DNA of 64,000 bases. Origin: Muraenolepis orangiensis (Eukaryota; Chordata; Actinopteri; Gadiformes; Muraenolepididae). Positions 23,050-33,229 of this stretch are shown one piece after another. A program made the position numbers and the translations under genes. The notes under the pieces are model-generated. The model was given only the letters and a program-made list of their open reading frames with translations, had not been told where the DNA came from and did not search any database. The DNA lies in assembly GCA_027704905.1 (NCBI GenBank), contig CM051005.1, positions 24,669,203 to 24,733,202 of the forward strand, read 5' to 3'. Within the stretch, counting starts at the first letter, position 1. Each line of letters begins with the position of its first letter.

Positions 23050-24712
23050 CTACCACCAACATCCACCACCAGGCTCCAGGGAGGAGCGCTGCCTGGCTGC
23101 AGACCAGGGCACAGTGGTGTCCGGGATGTAATCACCTGGTACTCGTAGAGTCTGGCCATAGACGAGGTCTGTCGACAAGGACTGCAGGTCCTCCTTGGGG
23201 GCACACCTGAGGCCGAGCATCACCCATGGGAGCTTATCCACCCAGTTGTGGTCCATGAGGCCGGCGCGAAGGGCTGCCTTCATGGATCGGTGAAAACTCT
23301 CACATAAGCCGTTAGCCTGGGGGTGATAGGCGGTAGTGCGGTGCAGCTTGACTCCCAAACCTTCAGCAACCGCATTCCAGAGCTCAGAGGTAAACTGGGA
23401 GCCATGGTCGGAGGAGAGGTCGGACGGGGTCCCAAAGCGTGCAACCCACGTGCCGATGAATGCACGGGGAGAGGGGAACCGCCTCGGGCCAGCGTGTTGT
23501 CCTGTCTACCATCATGAAGAGGTAGGTGAAGCCGTGAGAGGGGGGAGTGGGCCTACGAGGTCGACATTCACATGGTTGAACCTCCTCTCGGGAACAGCAA
23601 AAAGTTTGAAAGGGGCTCTAGTATGGCGGTGTATTTTAGCCTGTTGACAGGCCACGCGACATGAGTCGACCCAGGTTTTCGCGTCCTTCTTAAGTCCCTG
23701 CCACACAAACTTCTGAGAAACCAACTTCACAGATTTTTCCTGCCGGGATGAGAAAGGTTGTGTATCGCCTCAAAAAAGGGCCGGCGCCAGTTTGCAGGGA
23801 CTAGCGGTCGAGGCTGGCCCGTGGAGACATAGCACAACAACTTGCGCCCGAGTCACCGACAATGACCTCCTCCAGGCGTAATCCTCTGGACCCCGTGGTC
23901 AGAGGGCTGGTCCGCAACCACGTTGGCCTTACCAGCGATGTGTTGGATGTCTGTGGTGTACTCGGAAATGTACGACAGCTGGCACTGCTGGTGGGCAGAC
24001 CACGGCTCGGCCACTTTGGACATGCAGAATGTGAGTGGCTTGAGGTTCACGAATGCTGTAAACTCACGGCCTTCCAGCAGGAACCGGAAGTGGCGTATTG
24101 CCAACCAGAGGCCAAGGAGTTCTCTGTCGAACGCACTGTACTTGCACTCTAACTGGGGACTGAAAAAGGCAAGTGGCTGTCAGGCGCCGTTGACCCATTG
24201 CTCGTGCACTGTGCCGACCGCGTAGTCAGACGCGTCAGTTGTGATAGCGATGGGGGCCTTGTGTCGGGTGTGACGGGTGAGCCAACATGGCGGCTTGGCT
24301 CAGGACGGCTTTGGTGGCATCGAAGGCGGTCTCTCTTTCGGGAGTCCAGTCGACGGTCTGGCTGGGAGACGTGCCGTTCAGAGCCTCGTACAGCGGGCGC
24401 ATGGTGTGGGCTGCCCGGCGGATGAACCGGTGATAAAAAGTCACCCTCCCGAGGAATTCCCGGAACGCCCGAGCTGTGTGTGGGCGGGGAAAGGAGAAAA
24501 TGGCCTCCACTTTCGACAGGAGGGGGGCGGCTCCATCTTTGTTGATGTCCGAGGAAGTGGATGGAGGAAACCCCAAACAGACACTTCGCCCACGTTGTGC
24601 CCACACTCGCAGCCACTACTGAGCGCAGGCTTTGGAGTTTCCGTTCGGTTTGTAATTGCAAGGAGAGCGGCACCTCTTTACCTTTGCGCCGAAACGTGTG
24701 TGGAAATAGCAC
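23050..24712 (-). pseudogene. Gypsy pol remnants: RT C-terminus, RNase H, integrase
   Basis: Separate frames in order read the RT thumb/connection (FREFLGRVTFYHRFIRRAA; VDWTPERETAFDATKAVL), RNase H (FTAFVNLKPLTF; IQHIAGKANVVAD), the integrase zinc-binding part and core start (CQQAKIHRHTRAPF; FNHVNVDLVGPLPP), and the integrase end (RTTAYHPQANGLCESFHRSMK). Stops and frameshifts separate the blocks. Protease and the catalytic half of RT are absent between gag and pol, indicating a large internal deletion. The protein is non-functional. Confidence 0.85.
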
Positions 24713-24847
24713 ATGCCTGTGCTAGCACTGCTGTCGGTAGCCGCGGGTCCTCTGCTAGTAACCATGTCTTTGCCCAGGGGGGTGTAACTGTGTGTCGGGG
24801 TTATCGCTATCTGGACAAGAGGCGGCATGTGCCGAGGAAACAGTTCT

Positions 24848-25213
24848 TTAAAAAAAACCTGGTTCTTCCTCTCCCAGCAGGCTCAGCATCATTTCCATGT
24901 GTTGGGAAGGCCTGCTGTCTCTGAGGCCATGAATAGCGAGCAGACGTTGGGCTCGTTCCAACTGTGATAGCTCGAAGGTCTTGAGGAGGTAAGCTTTGAA
25001 CGCTTCATATCTATCCAGTGCAGGGGGATGTGCAATAAAGGCCACTGTCCGGGCAGCAGTGGAGTTCCCCAGCGACAAGACGACGTGGAAATAGCGAACG
25101 TCGTCGTCCATAATCCTGCGGAGGGCAAATTGAGCCTCCGTCTGTGTGAAGCACGATGTCGCATTTGTCTCCCAAAACTCCGGCAATTTGATAAAAACTG
25201 CGTTATTTGCCAT
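24848..25213 (-). pseudogene. Gypsy gag-like fragment
   Basis: The frame opens MANNAVFIKLPEFWETN just downstream of the 5' LTR and primer-binding site. It contains a gag capsid-like stretch (CFTQTEAQFALRRI...; YEAFKAYLLKTFELS) typical of Ty3/Gypsy gag in fish, then stops. No nucleocapsid zinc knuckle follows, so gag is truncated. Confidence 0.8.
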
Positions 25214-25434
25214 GTTCGGTTCAGTCTCGGATACTTCAGCGAGACTTACGTCGGGGTCACCAGTGTAGTGCCGCGAGACGGGAGTCGGAGGCGGGATATT
25301 TAAAGTCCAAACGGAATGTTTATTCAGCATGAGAAGACCAACTCACTTTCTAGCGGAAGAGCAACAGGAGTCCCCGGCAACACAATACCCCACCCGTAGT
25401 TCCGTGGGTGAATTATGTCACTCCACCACACTAC

Positions 25435-25932
25435 ATTGTATTTGCTGGGTGATCACGTTGTGCGTTATGGCTTTGTTTACCTTATTGGTGTCTTCAACGA
25501 ACTAAAACACATATTCACACTTACCCACAGTTTATACAGTGCTACAAAACAACAATAATGCGAAACTTGCATCAAATGCTTCCAATCAATTATTTTTGGT
25601 CTCTTTTCAAAACCGTGACAGGAGGACAGCTCCCTCACCTGTCCACCTCAAGCAGTTCGGCACCACGGCCAGCAGGCTGATTTAATGACATTAAAAAATA
25701 AAAATCAGAATCAGAATGCCTTTATTGTTATTACTCAAGTACAGCGAAATTGTCAAGCAATCCTCGTCACCACCCTTATGAAACAACAGCCATTTAAAAA
25801 TATTAATAATTTAAAAACTAAACTTAACTTAATAAACAGATTTAAAATTGCCAAATATTCAGAGTCAGATTTATACATATTGCAGTGGCCCTATGTACAG
25901 AAGTCCACAATTAGTAAATATACTGTATATAC
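25435..25932. other. Unassigned AT-rich sequence with a LINE-like tail
   Basis: A TCAGAATCAGAATGCCTTTATTG stretch at 25706-25728 resembles the ends of fish LINEs with short tail repeats. The rest shows no family signature. Confidence 0.4.
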
Positions 25933-26344
25933 TGTAATGGAAAAAAACCTCCAATTGTTGTCACCATCTATGCCCCACCATCTGGCCGTAGTAGAGCAGA
26001 GGTGTTCTGTGTCTCTCCTGTGCCCACCGAGAAAGAACATAACAAACCTTGAGCAGGCCAGAGATAAGTGTAGTTTGGCTTTCTCAAGGTTGAGGTGTTT
26101 ACTACTACCAACCCAGACTGTCTCAGCGCCAGCCTGCCGTCTCACGACCCTGGCCATTCCCGACTGATAAGGACGGAGATGAGCGGAGAGTGAGCTGTTG
26201 GACTCGGTCTGAGCGCTCAACCTATTGATTGTTTGTGTGATTTTAATAAATACGATAGTCAGACATCTTCATTTTGGATGACTTTATTCCTAAACAGTTT
26301 TCGTAATTAGTCCACTGGACGTGTATCAGAGAATTCCCATCACA
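25933..26344 (-). mobile_element. LTR-like/MITE-like element, copy A
   Basis: Minus-strand copy starting TGTGATGGGAATTCTCTG and ending TTCCATTACA, with a 4-bp ATAC duplication on both sides (25929-25932; 26345-26348). It aligns in inverted orientation with 30950-31391. TG...CA ends, a 4-bp duplication and an internal AATAAA fit a solo LTR; short imperfect inverted ends would also fit a small DNA element. It has no coding capacity. Confidence 0.75.
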
Positions 26345-26663
26345 ATACGTACAAAAGTGCGGTGTGATGTAAACATGTAACCAGGCAATGTAGTATTGAT
26401 GCAATACTGTATACTATAAATAACACTATATATATACTACCTACTATACACTATACACTACTAATACAACACTATATCAATAACGTGTCTGATGGATTAA
26501 ACAGTATATACGTACATATACGTATAAAAAGCTATTTTGTTTTCTTGTGCGCCGTCGCTATCCGCCCATTGACTGGGCATTCCTGTGGAAGTTGGGTTTA
26601 AATTTCCAAGATGCCATCTTCTCGGTACCAGGCACAGCATAAATCTAAATCCTTTTTAATGGT

Positions 26664-26905
26664 AATGGATGCTTTTATATAGCTCTTTTATCCAATGCGC
26701 TTCACAAGTCATGCCTCACATTCACCCATTCATACACACATTCAACCACCGACAGAGTCAGCCATGCAAGGACACTGCCAGCAGGGTTGGCAGTGGGTTA
26801 GGGTGTCTTGCTCAAGGAGACCTCGACAGTTTTTGCTAGGAGGAGCTGGGAATCGAACCAGCAACCTTCCGGTTGTGAGGCTCTACCTCCTGAGCTATAC
26901 TGCCG
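26664..26905 (-). mobile_element. tRNA-derived SINE, copy 1
   Basis: On the minus strand it starts with a tRNA-like head: A-box region TAGCTCAGGAGGTAGAG and B-box GGTTCGATTCC. The body ends in AAAGCGC/ATATAAAAGCATCCATT. Two sister copies are at 37190-37427 and 41224-41452, all minus strand. A short gap in the head distinguishes this copy (GCGACC missing). Confidence 0.88.
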
Positions 26906-27005
26906 TCACATACATACAGTGAAATTAGTTTCTCTGCATTAAACCCATCCTAGTATTTGGAGCAGTAGGTAGCTATTGTATATACAGCGCCTGGGGAGCA
27001 GTGTC
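26906..27005. repeat. Dispersed retroelement tail (TGCATTAAACCCATCCTAGT)
   Basis: The block with TCTCTGCATTAAACCCATCC and CAGCGCCTGGGGAGCAG recurs inverted at 42376-42450, where it ends at a CCAATAAAGAGGATTCAATC tail. It looks like the 3' part of a LINE or SINE. Confidence 0.6.
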
Positions 27006-27009
27006 TGGT

Positions 27010-27860
27010 CTGATCTCCCGTTCAGATACGATCACATACGTTCCAATAGGATTGTTTCGATCGAGTCCACGATTGGGTCTTGATCTGACACGATCATCAT
27101 GATCGGGTTCCCCGAATTGGGACGATCTGGTACGTTCCGATACGTTCCGATACGTTCATCACGAACCGATGCGCTCCGTTACGATTGTGGTCATGATGTC
27201 TTTCACGATCATGATCGAGGGTGATCACGATTTGAGCTACGACTGGACCCCGACGGGTATATATACAGCCCGACTGACCATGGACTTCATTGTTTCTTGA
27301 ACTTTTACAGAGTGAACACTACAACCCTCAACCATTGATGATGGCAGGAGTTGCGGATGATGACAACGTGGCATTTGCAGTATTACTGTATACGTACATT
27401 ATCGCCAGAGAGGAAGAAGACGAGCAGCAGACAGACCAGCTACAATCCCAACCACAAAGGGCCAGGAGAGCTGCAGTCAGGCAGTTCTGGGTGCGACCAT
27501 GGCTCAGAGAGGAGAGGAGACAACAGCTTGGTCAGTTATCCAGCCTCCTGGACACACATTTGAGGCTGGAGGATCCAGTAGTGTTCCAAAACTACGATCC
27601 CAATCACCACGATTTGGAAGCACGATTAGATGCAATCTGTCGCGCTTTGTTACGATGTAATACGATCTGATACGATGATCCCGATTGACCATTGATCGTG
27701 TTGATTGTAGCAAAATTTTGAACCGTTTCTACGATTAACAGTTTCTACGATTAACACGATTGCCACGACTGACCTCAAGATCTGATAAGATCTAATAGGA
27801 TCTCCACGTTTAGTCCACGATTAAGACCACGATTTCAATCGTGCCGCAAATCGTGATAGT
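27010..27860 (+). mobile_element. PIF/Harbinger-like remnant with iterated ACGAT motifs
   Basis: Outside a short coding block the sequence is saturated with TACGATC, CACGATT and ATCGTG words in both orientations, at both ends and with variable spacing. A TATATATA box near 27257 precedes the coding block. The architecture (motif-dense subterminal regions around a small ORF) resembles a transposon with binding-site arrays. Terminal inverted repeats and the target duplication were not located, so boundaries are approximate. Confidence 0.6.
27332..27670 (+). pseudogene. Harbinger transposase N-terminal fragment
   Basis: The frame from MAGVADDDNVAFAVLLYTYI contains RRAAVRQFWVRPWLREERRQ...LDTHLRLEDPVVFQNY. 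The W-RPWL-R plus LR-ED-F-NY pattern marks the N-terminal region of HARBI1-like nucleases in animals. The DDE catalytic part is missing; the ORF ends in ACGAT-rich sequence. An acceptor-like TTTTACAG precedes it at 27304-27311. Either a deletion derivative or a co-opted short ORF. Confidence 0.6.
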
Positions 27861-28422
27861 GGGAACCTAGCATACATTGTCAACGAATTTGCATGGCCTG
27901 CAGTTAAGATAGAGGATGTTCAGGCACTGAATGAATTTGCTCTGTTCCTCAGAGGATGTTGCAATGCCATGACATATGAGATACAGTTCATGGAGGATGA
28001 ATATCCCATCAAACATGAGAAACATCATAATGAAGTGGCCATACAAACTGAGGGAAAGGTGGAGGTCTGTAGCCTGTAACATTCAAGAACGACGAGGCTA
28101 CAGTGCCACATTTCCTGATATGGTGAACTTTTGAGAATCATGTAAAGATTTTGTCTCATCCACTCTTTCATCATCCACATTTCAGATCCACAGTCAAGCA
28201 CCTTAGCACAGCCTCTTAATAGGAGCAAGCCGCTAACTAGGAGCAACATCAAAGGAAGCAGCTTTGCAACAACCATTGCAGCTACCAACCACACTTCACC
28301 TGCTAAGCCAATGACGTCTAAAGAGCTGTCTTCAGAAGCATGTCTTTATTGTGAAGAGCCACATCCATTATCAAAGGGAGAACATTTAATTCCTGAGAGG
28401 TAAAGGAATCTGTTTTGGATGT

Positions 28423-28608
28423 TTGAAGGTTGGTCACATGAGCAAGGAATGCAGAAGTCGTCTGACCTGTAATGAATGCAATCTAAAGCACCCAACTATT
28501 CTGCATATCCACAATAAATATAAAGGCTGCCAACTCCAAGAAACACCAGTGAATAGTGCACTTGTCTCTTTGCAAGCAGGTGGTTGTACTGGGGCCGGAG
28601 ACCACTGA
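28423..28608 (+). pseudogene. BEL/Pao gag zinc-knuckle fragment
   Basis: Encodes GHMSKECRSRLTCNECNLKHPTILH, the CCHC knuckle plus Cys/His extension of BEL/Pao gag. It is interrupted at ...GCTGAGDH by the LINE insertion. Confidence 0.8.
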
Positions 28609-29443
28609 CCCTCAACACGGGAGCCCCCCAGGGATGCGTGCTGAGCCCTCTCCTCTACTCCCTCTACACCCACGACTGCATGGCTATGCACAGCTCCAAC
28701 GTCATCATCAAGTTTGCTGACAACACGACAGTGATGAGCCTGATCGCCGGTGACGACGAGACAGCCTACAGGGAGGAGGTTGGACCAAGGAGCTGATCGT
28801 GGACTACAGGAAGCAGAGAGGAGAGCACGGCCCTATCTCCATCGACAGTGTTGCAGTAGAGAGGGTCAGCAGCTTCAAGTTCCTCGGCGTGCACATCTCC
28901 GAGGACCTCACATGGTCCACGCACACCACACACGTGGTGAAAAGGGCCCAACAACGGCTGTATTTACTCAGGTGTCTGAGGAAATTCAGCATGGGCCCCC
29001 GCATCCTGAGAACATTCTACACCGGCACAATCGAGAGTGTTCTTACAGGGTGTATCACCGCCTGGTACGGGAACTGCACTGCACTCAGTATCAAGTGCCG
29101 TACAAATAGACTCAGAGATAGCTTCCACAGTCAGGCCATCAGGCTGCTGAACAAGGGCGTATAGCATATAACAATGTATATTTTATTACATTGATTTATA
29201 TATATATATATTGCTCTTTTTCTGTGCTGATATATTGCATTTTATAAATTGCATTTATATTTTTATATATTTAACTTTATACAGTATATTTTTTTACAGT
29301 TTGTTGTTCTTTTTATTCTATTCAGTTTTTTTTATAACTGCTGTCTGTCATCGTGTTTTGCACATAAGATTTTCACTCACTGCTTTATACTTGTGTAAAC
29401 TGTGAAGTGACAATAAACTTGACTTGACTTGACTTGACTTGAC
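28605..29443 (+). mobile_element. 5'-truncated L2/Rex1-like LINE within the BEL element
   Basis: Plus-strand copy of the family at 19560-22580. It starts inside RT at LTLNTGAPQGCVLSPLLYSL, keeps FADNTTVM (variant of the FADD box), has a deletion/frameshift near 28790, and continues through FKFLGVHISEDLTWS to the C-terminus, with a 3'UTR ending in (GACTT)n. BEL coding resumes directly after it, identifying the insertion point. Confidence 0.9.
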
Positions 29444-29476
29444 CAAGACTGTACTCTTTCCATTGTACCGGTATAG

Positions 29477-29737
29477 TTGAAATTTGTGAAAGGAGATAAG
29501 GTGCTCCAGACTAATGCCTTCTTAGACCCTGGCAGTACAGCAACCTTTTGTACCACCAGTTGCATGAAGAAGTTGAATCTACAGGACACAAAAACTTGTA
29601 TTATGTTGCGCACCATGGGCCAAGAAAAGGTGGTTGAAAGCCTAATTCTTACTGGACTGGAGGTGTCAAAGCTGGACAGTGATCAATGTGTGGAGCTCCC
29701 AGAGACATTCACACAAGAAACAATCCCTGATCCCTGA
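29477..29737 (+). pseudogene. BEL/Pao protease fragment
   Basis: Contains NAFLDPGSTATFCTTSCMKKL, an aspartic-protease-like DPGS box replacing the usual D-T/S-G, as commonly seen in BEL/Pao. It ends in a triplicated TCCCTGA run near 29730 that introduces a stop. Confidence 0.75.
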
Positions 29738-30041
29738 TCCCTGATCCCTGTGTCCAAGAGCAACATCCCAACTCAGCGTGATGTTGAAAGATGGGAATAT
29801 TTGAAAGAGAATAAGATCCCAGAACTGGACGTTGATGTTGAAATCCTGATTGGGACTAATGCACCAAAAACTCATGGAGCCCTGGGAAATAATTCACAGC
29901 GAAAGGTTCATCAACGGTCCTTTGAGGGGCAATAATGGTTGTCACAGAAGCTGCTTGACCGTATATGCAAACAGGATATCCATCATCAAACTAAAGGAGC
30001 TGTCGGTCACTCAGTGTAACCAGGACTTAAATTAGAAAACA

Positions 30042-30495
30042 ATGGAGGAAAGGCAGGAGATGTTAAAGGAGGATCTGAGATTTAGGGAGATCTTGGAAAG
30101 GTCCATCTGCATGCAGGAAGGTCATTATTGCATGGACTTGCCCTTTAAGGTGGATGACATCACCAGGCCAAACAACAGGTGCGTAGTTGAACAGTGCATT
30201 CAAAAGCTGACGAGGAAGTTTGAAAGGAATAAGACCTATCAGGAGGAGTACATGGCATTTCTCACTGAGATGATTGACAGTGGATATGCAGAGATGGTTC
30301 CTCAAGACCAGCTGGATTGTAAAGATGGCAGAGTGTGGCATCTTCTTCATCACGGAGTCTACCACCCAAAGAAGAAAACCTTGAGAGTAGTTTTTTATTG
30401 TGGAGCAGGATTTGGAGAAACCTCTTTGAACTGTCAGCTGTTGCAAGGTCCTGACCTCACACATTCTCTCTTTGGTGTCTTAACAAGATTCAGAC
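30042..30495 (+). pseudogene. BEL/Pao reverse-transcriptase N-terminal fragment
   Basis: Encodes the pre-RT linker and first RT blocks (SGYAEMVPQDQL; HHGVYHPKKKTLRVVF; LLQGPDLTHSL). The catalytic YxDD block is not reached; the frame runs into (CA)n and TA-rich simple sequence. Confidence 0.85.
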
Positions 30496-30609
30496 AGGAG
30501 AGCACACACATGCACACGCACACACACACACACACACGCACGCACACGCACACGCACACACACACACACACACACAAACATGTAGGGAGACACTGGAAAC
30601 ATATGTATA

Positions 30610-30650
<41 letters not shown>

Positions 30651-30770
30651 GTGTATATATATATATGTATATATATGTGTATATATATATATATATATAC
30701 ACATATATATACATATATATATATATACCGTATATATATACATATGTTTCCAGTGTCTCCCTACATGTTC

Positions 30771-30867
<97 letters not shown>

Positions 30868-30949
30868 GCATGTGTGTTTGTTTGTGTGGGCGTGTCTCTC
30901 AATCCCTCAATATATATATATATATATATATATATACGTATATATATAT
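30496..30949. repeat. Cluster of (CA)n, (TA)n and (TG)n microsatellites with inverted unit
   Basis: (CA)n, then TA-rich sequence, then (TG)n and again TA. Blocks GGGAGACACTGGAAACATATG (about 30584-30604) and its reverse complement (about 30742-30762) face each other around the TA-rich centre, forming a large hairpin-prone structure. Long Tyr/Ile and Cys/Val open frames are repeat translations. Confidence 0.92.
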
Positions 30950-31391
30950 TGTGGTGGGAATTCTCTGATACACATCCAGTGGTCTAACTCTAACTGTTAT
31001 AATAAAGTAACAAAGACTTACCCAGACAATAAAGGACTGGTACGTGCCATAAGTCTGACGATCATATATTTATTAAAATCACACAAACAATCAATACAAT
31101 AAAGCAGGTGACACGTACACAATAAATAACAGCTCACTGACGTGGGCCCTCTCCACTCATCTCCGTCCTTATCAGTCGGGAATGGCCAGGGTCGTGAGAC
31201 GGCAGTCTGGGTTGGTAGTAGTAAACACCTCAACCTTGAGAGAGCCAAACCACACTTATCTCTGGCCTGCTCAAGGTTTGTTTATGTTCTTTCTCGGTGG
31301 GAACAGGAGAGACACAGAACACCTCTGCTCTACTACGGCCAGATGGTGGGGCATAGATGGTGACAACAATTGGAGTTTTTTTCCCATTACA
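30950..31391 (+). mobile_element. LTR-like/MITE-like element, copy B (inverted relative to copy A)
   Basis: Starts TGTGGTGGGAATTCTCTG, ends TTCCCATTACA, flanked by ATAT on both sides inside TA-rich DNA. It shares long stretches (for example GGCCAGGGTCGTGAGACGGC and CCAGATGGTGGGGCATAGATG) with 25933-26344 in opposite orientation. Slightly longer (442 versus 412 bp). Confidence 0.75.
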
Positions 31392-31985
31392 ATATATATA
31401 CGTATATATATAGTGTATATATATATTGATATTTACAACTCCACAGAAGCTAATGTCAGACCTTTGTTGACGTGGTTGTGGAGAGAGGATCTTTCATACA
31501 TACAGTATATTATGGAACTGCCCAAAAATGTTAAGTTTAATATTCAATGTGGATGTATCACTATGCCCAGAAGTGTGTCTGTTGGAAGATAAAGTGGATG
31601 GATTTAAATCCTCAGTAACACAGATAATATTAGCTTTCCTCTCTGTGGAAAGTATCATTCATTGTTATGAATTAGAAACTAAGGAAATCCAAAAGTTTTT
31701 GTTTGAATTACTGGCTAAAGAACTTTGTAGAACGTACAATGATGGGACAGGCAGCCTTATGATGAGAAATAATGGTTTAAATGGACCATGGACACGTATA
31801 AAACACTATATAAATAAGATATATAAATACAACAGGTGTTTTGACTGTTGACTGAAGATATAAAGCCAGTACAATGAATAGAAACCCAGGGGCAGTTAGT
31901 TATTTTTGGCGATTGGGCGAAGCCCCAACAAATAGAGAAAAGAGTGGGATTCTACGACACATTCTACCACACTGTCACGGTCGTT
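31392..31985 (+). other. Unassigned stretch with a short unrecognised open frame
   Basis: An open frame at 31528-31851 encodes about 107 residues (CPEVCLLEDKVDGFKSSV...) ending in a Lys/Tyr-rich tail. I do not recognise it. Context between repeats suggests a fragment of a retroelement ORF rather than a host gene. Confidence 0.3.
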
Positions 31986-31989
31986 GTGA

Positions 31990-32760
31990 CTGTTCTACAG
32001 TTTGTTTTGCCTCTGAATATCATCACATTCCAAATTCCAATGACCCCCTCAAAATCATAACACAGATTAAATGTACGCTTACTACCCTTTGTACTGATAG
32101 ATGCCGTTTCATAGTAATAAACAGAAACAAATTTAATTTTGAATCATCTTAATGGAAATTATTTACTTTTAAACAGGTCCTTTTATTCTTATTGCATTTT
32201 GACTCAACTTGACAACATTTATACTTAGTAGTAATACCTGATCCTAAAATATTTCAGAACAGTTAACAGCAACAAGACATAGTCTTATGACTATAAACAG
32301 CAACAAGATGAACAGTAACAACAGTAACAAGACATAGTCCTATGACTATGAACAGTAACAAGATGAACAGTAACAAGACATAGTCCTATGACTATGAACA
32401 GTAACAAGATGAACAGTAACAAGACATAGTCCTATGACTATGAACAGTAACAAGATGAACAGTAACAAGACATAGTCCTATGACTATGAACAGTAACACG
32501 ATGAACAGTAACACGACATAGTCCTATGACTATGAACAGTAACAAGATTAACAGTAACAAGTCATAATCCTATGAACAGTAACAAGACATAGTCCTATGA
32601 CTATGAACAGAAACAAGATGAACAGTAACAACTATAACAAGACATAGTCCTATGACTATGAACAGTAACAAGATGAACACTAACAACAGTAAAGAGACAT
32701 AGTCCTATGACTATGAACAGTAAAAATAACTGGCATATTTAAAATGACCAGTCTAAGGCT
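31990..32760 (-). repeat. 46-bp-satellite element, copy B (inverted)
   Basis: This is the reverse complement of the element at 1256-3265. The shoulder at 32015-32240 matches 3000-3265 inverted (for example GACCCCCTCAAAATCATAAC), and the satellite at 32250-32730 is the complementary unit with about 8-10 copies. The distal shoulder TTTAAAATGACCAGTCTAAG matches 1290-1320. Copy B has fewer units than copy A. Confidence 0.82.
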
Positions 32761-33229
32761 GATGTTGTGATCCCACCATCACACCACTACCCTCTCCAGA
32801 CACACTTCTCTAACCCCATCTCGTGTCCACCTGAGGTTACTACACCCAGGAGGACATCACAGAAGACAGTGATCATGTTCAGCCCACCTGTTCCCCATCA
32901 CAATCAGCTCCCTACTTATACTCGTTTCTCCTGTTCATTCGTTGCCAAAACTGTCCCGTTAATACAACTGCAAAACTCTCATACTTCCGTGGATACCAAT
33001 TCTATATTCCGTGGATACCAAATTGGACTACATAGTCTACTGGAAATCCTGGTATGGCCTATAGTTAACCAAGCAATGTTTGTTCCTATGAACTTTTATA
33101 ATTCAAATGTCATCTATTGGTTAAGCAGATTACGCTTGGTTGAGAGTTGCATGTTGGGCAATTTGAGCTATTTGCATAATAAGCTTATTAATCGCCCAAA
33201 ACAGGAAATAGCTATAATTTAGCTTCTAG
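32761..33229. other. No recognisable feature
   Basis: An open frame at 32767-33222 (151 codons from ATG) is Pro/Ser/His-rich with no known motif. The text has a 15-bp near-duplication (CGTGGATACCAA) near 33000. I see no splice or family support. Confidence 0.3.

Larger units (their letters stand above)
22585..25430 (-). mobile_element. Ty3/Gypsy LTR retrotransposon, internally deleted
   Basis: LTRs at 22585-22777 and 25264-25430 both begin TGTAGTGCCG and end CTCCACCACA. The 4-bp target duplication CTAC flanks the whole (22581-22584; 25431-25434). Coding is on the minus strand, so the right LTR is the 5' one. A likely primer-binding site TGGTGACCCCGACG lies at 25249-25262. The 193 versus 167 bp LTR lengths and scattered differences indicate some age. 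It was inserted at the upstream edge of the LINE. Confidence 0.93.
27876..30495 (+). mobile_element. BEL/Pao retrotransposon fragment, split by a LINE
   Basis: Plus-strand blocks in order are gag (NEFAWPAVKIEDVQALNEFA..FLRGCCNAM), the gag zinc knuckle (VGHMSKECRSRLTCNECNLKHPT), protease (TNAFLDPGSTATFCTTS) and the start of RT (WHLLHHGVYHPKKKTLRVVF; LLQGPDLTHSLFGVLTRFR). These are characteristic of BEL/Pao, not Gypsy. Reading is broken by several stops; gag before 27876, most of RT, RNase H, integrase and both LTRs are absent. The LINE insertion splits the GAGD/QDCTLS region upstream of protease. The right end is cut by microsatellites at 30496. Confidence 0.88.

Noticed and set aside
22585..25430. 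Endogenous retrovirus
   Set aside because: The pol style, short LTRs and lack of any envelope-like frame fit a Ty3/Gypsy retrotransposon.
26840..26905. Possible tRNA gene (A-box and B-box present)
   Set aside because: The same head occurs in three dispersed copies with a shared non-tRNA body, and the cloverleaf is degenerate: it is a SINE.
30613..31102. ORFs of Tyr/Ile and Cys/Val repeats
   Set aside because: Translations of (TA)n and (TG)n microsatellites.
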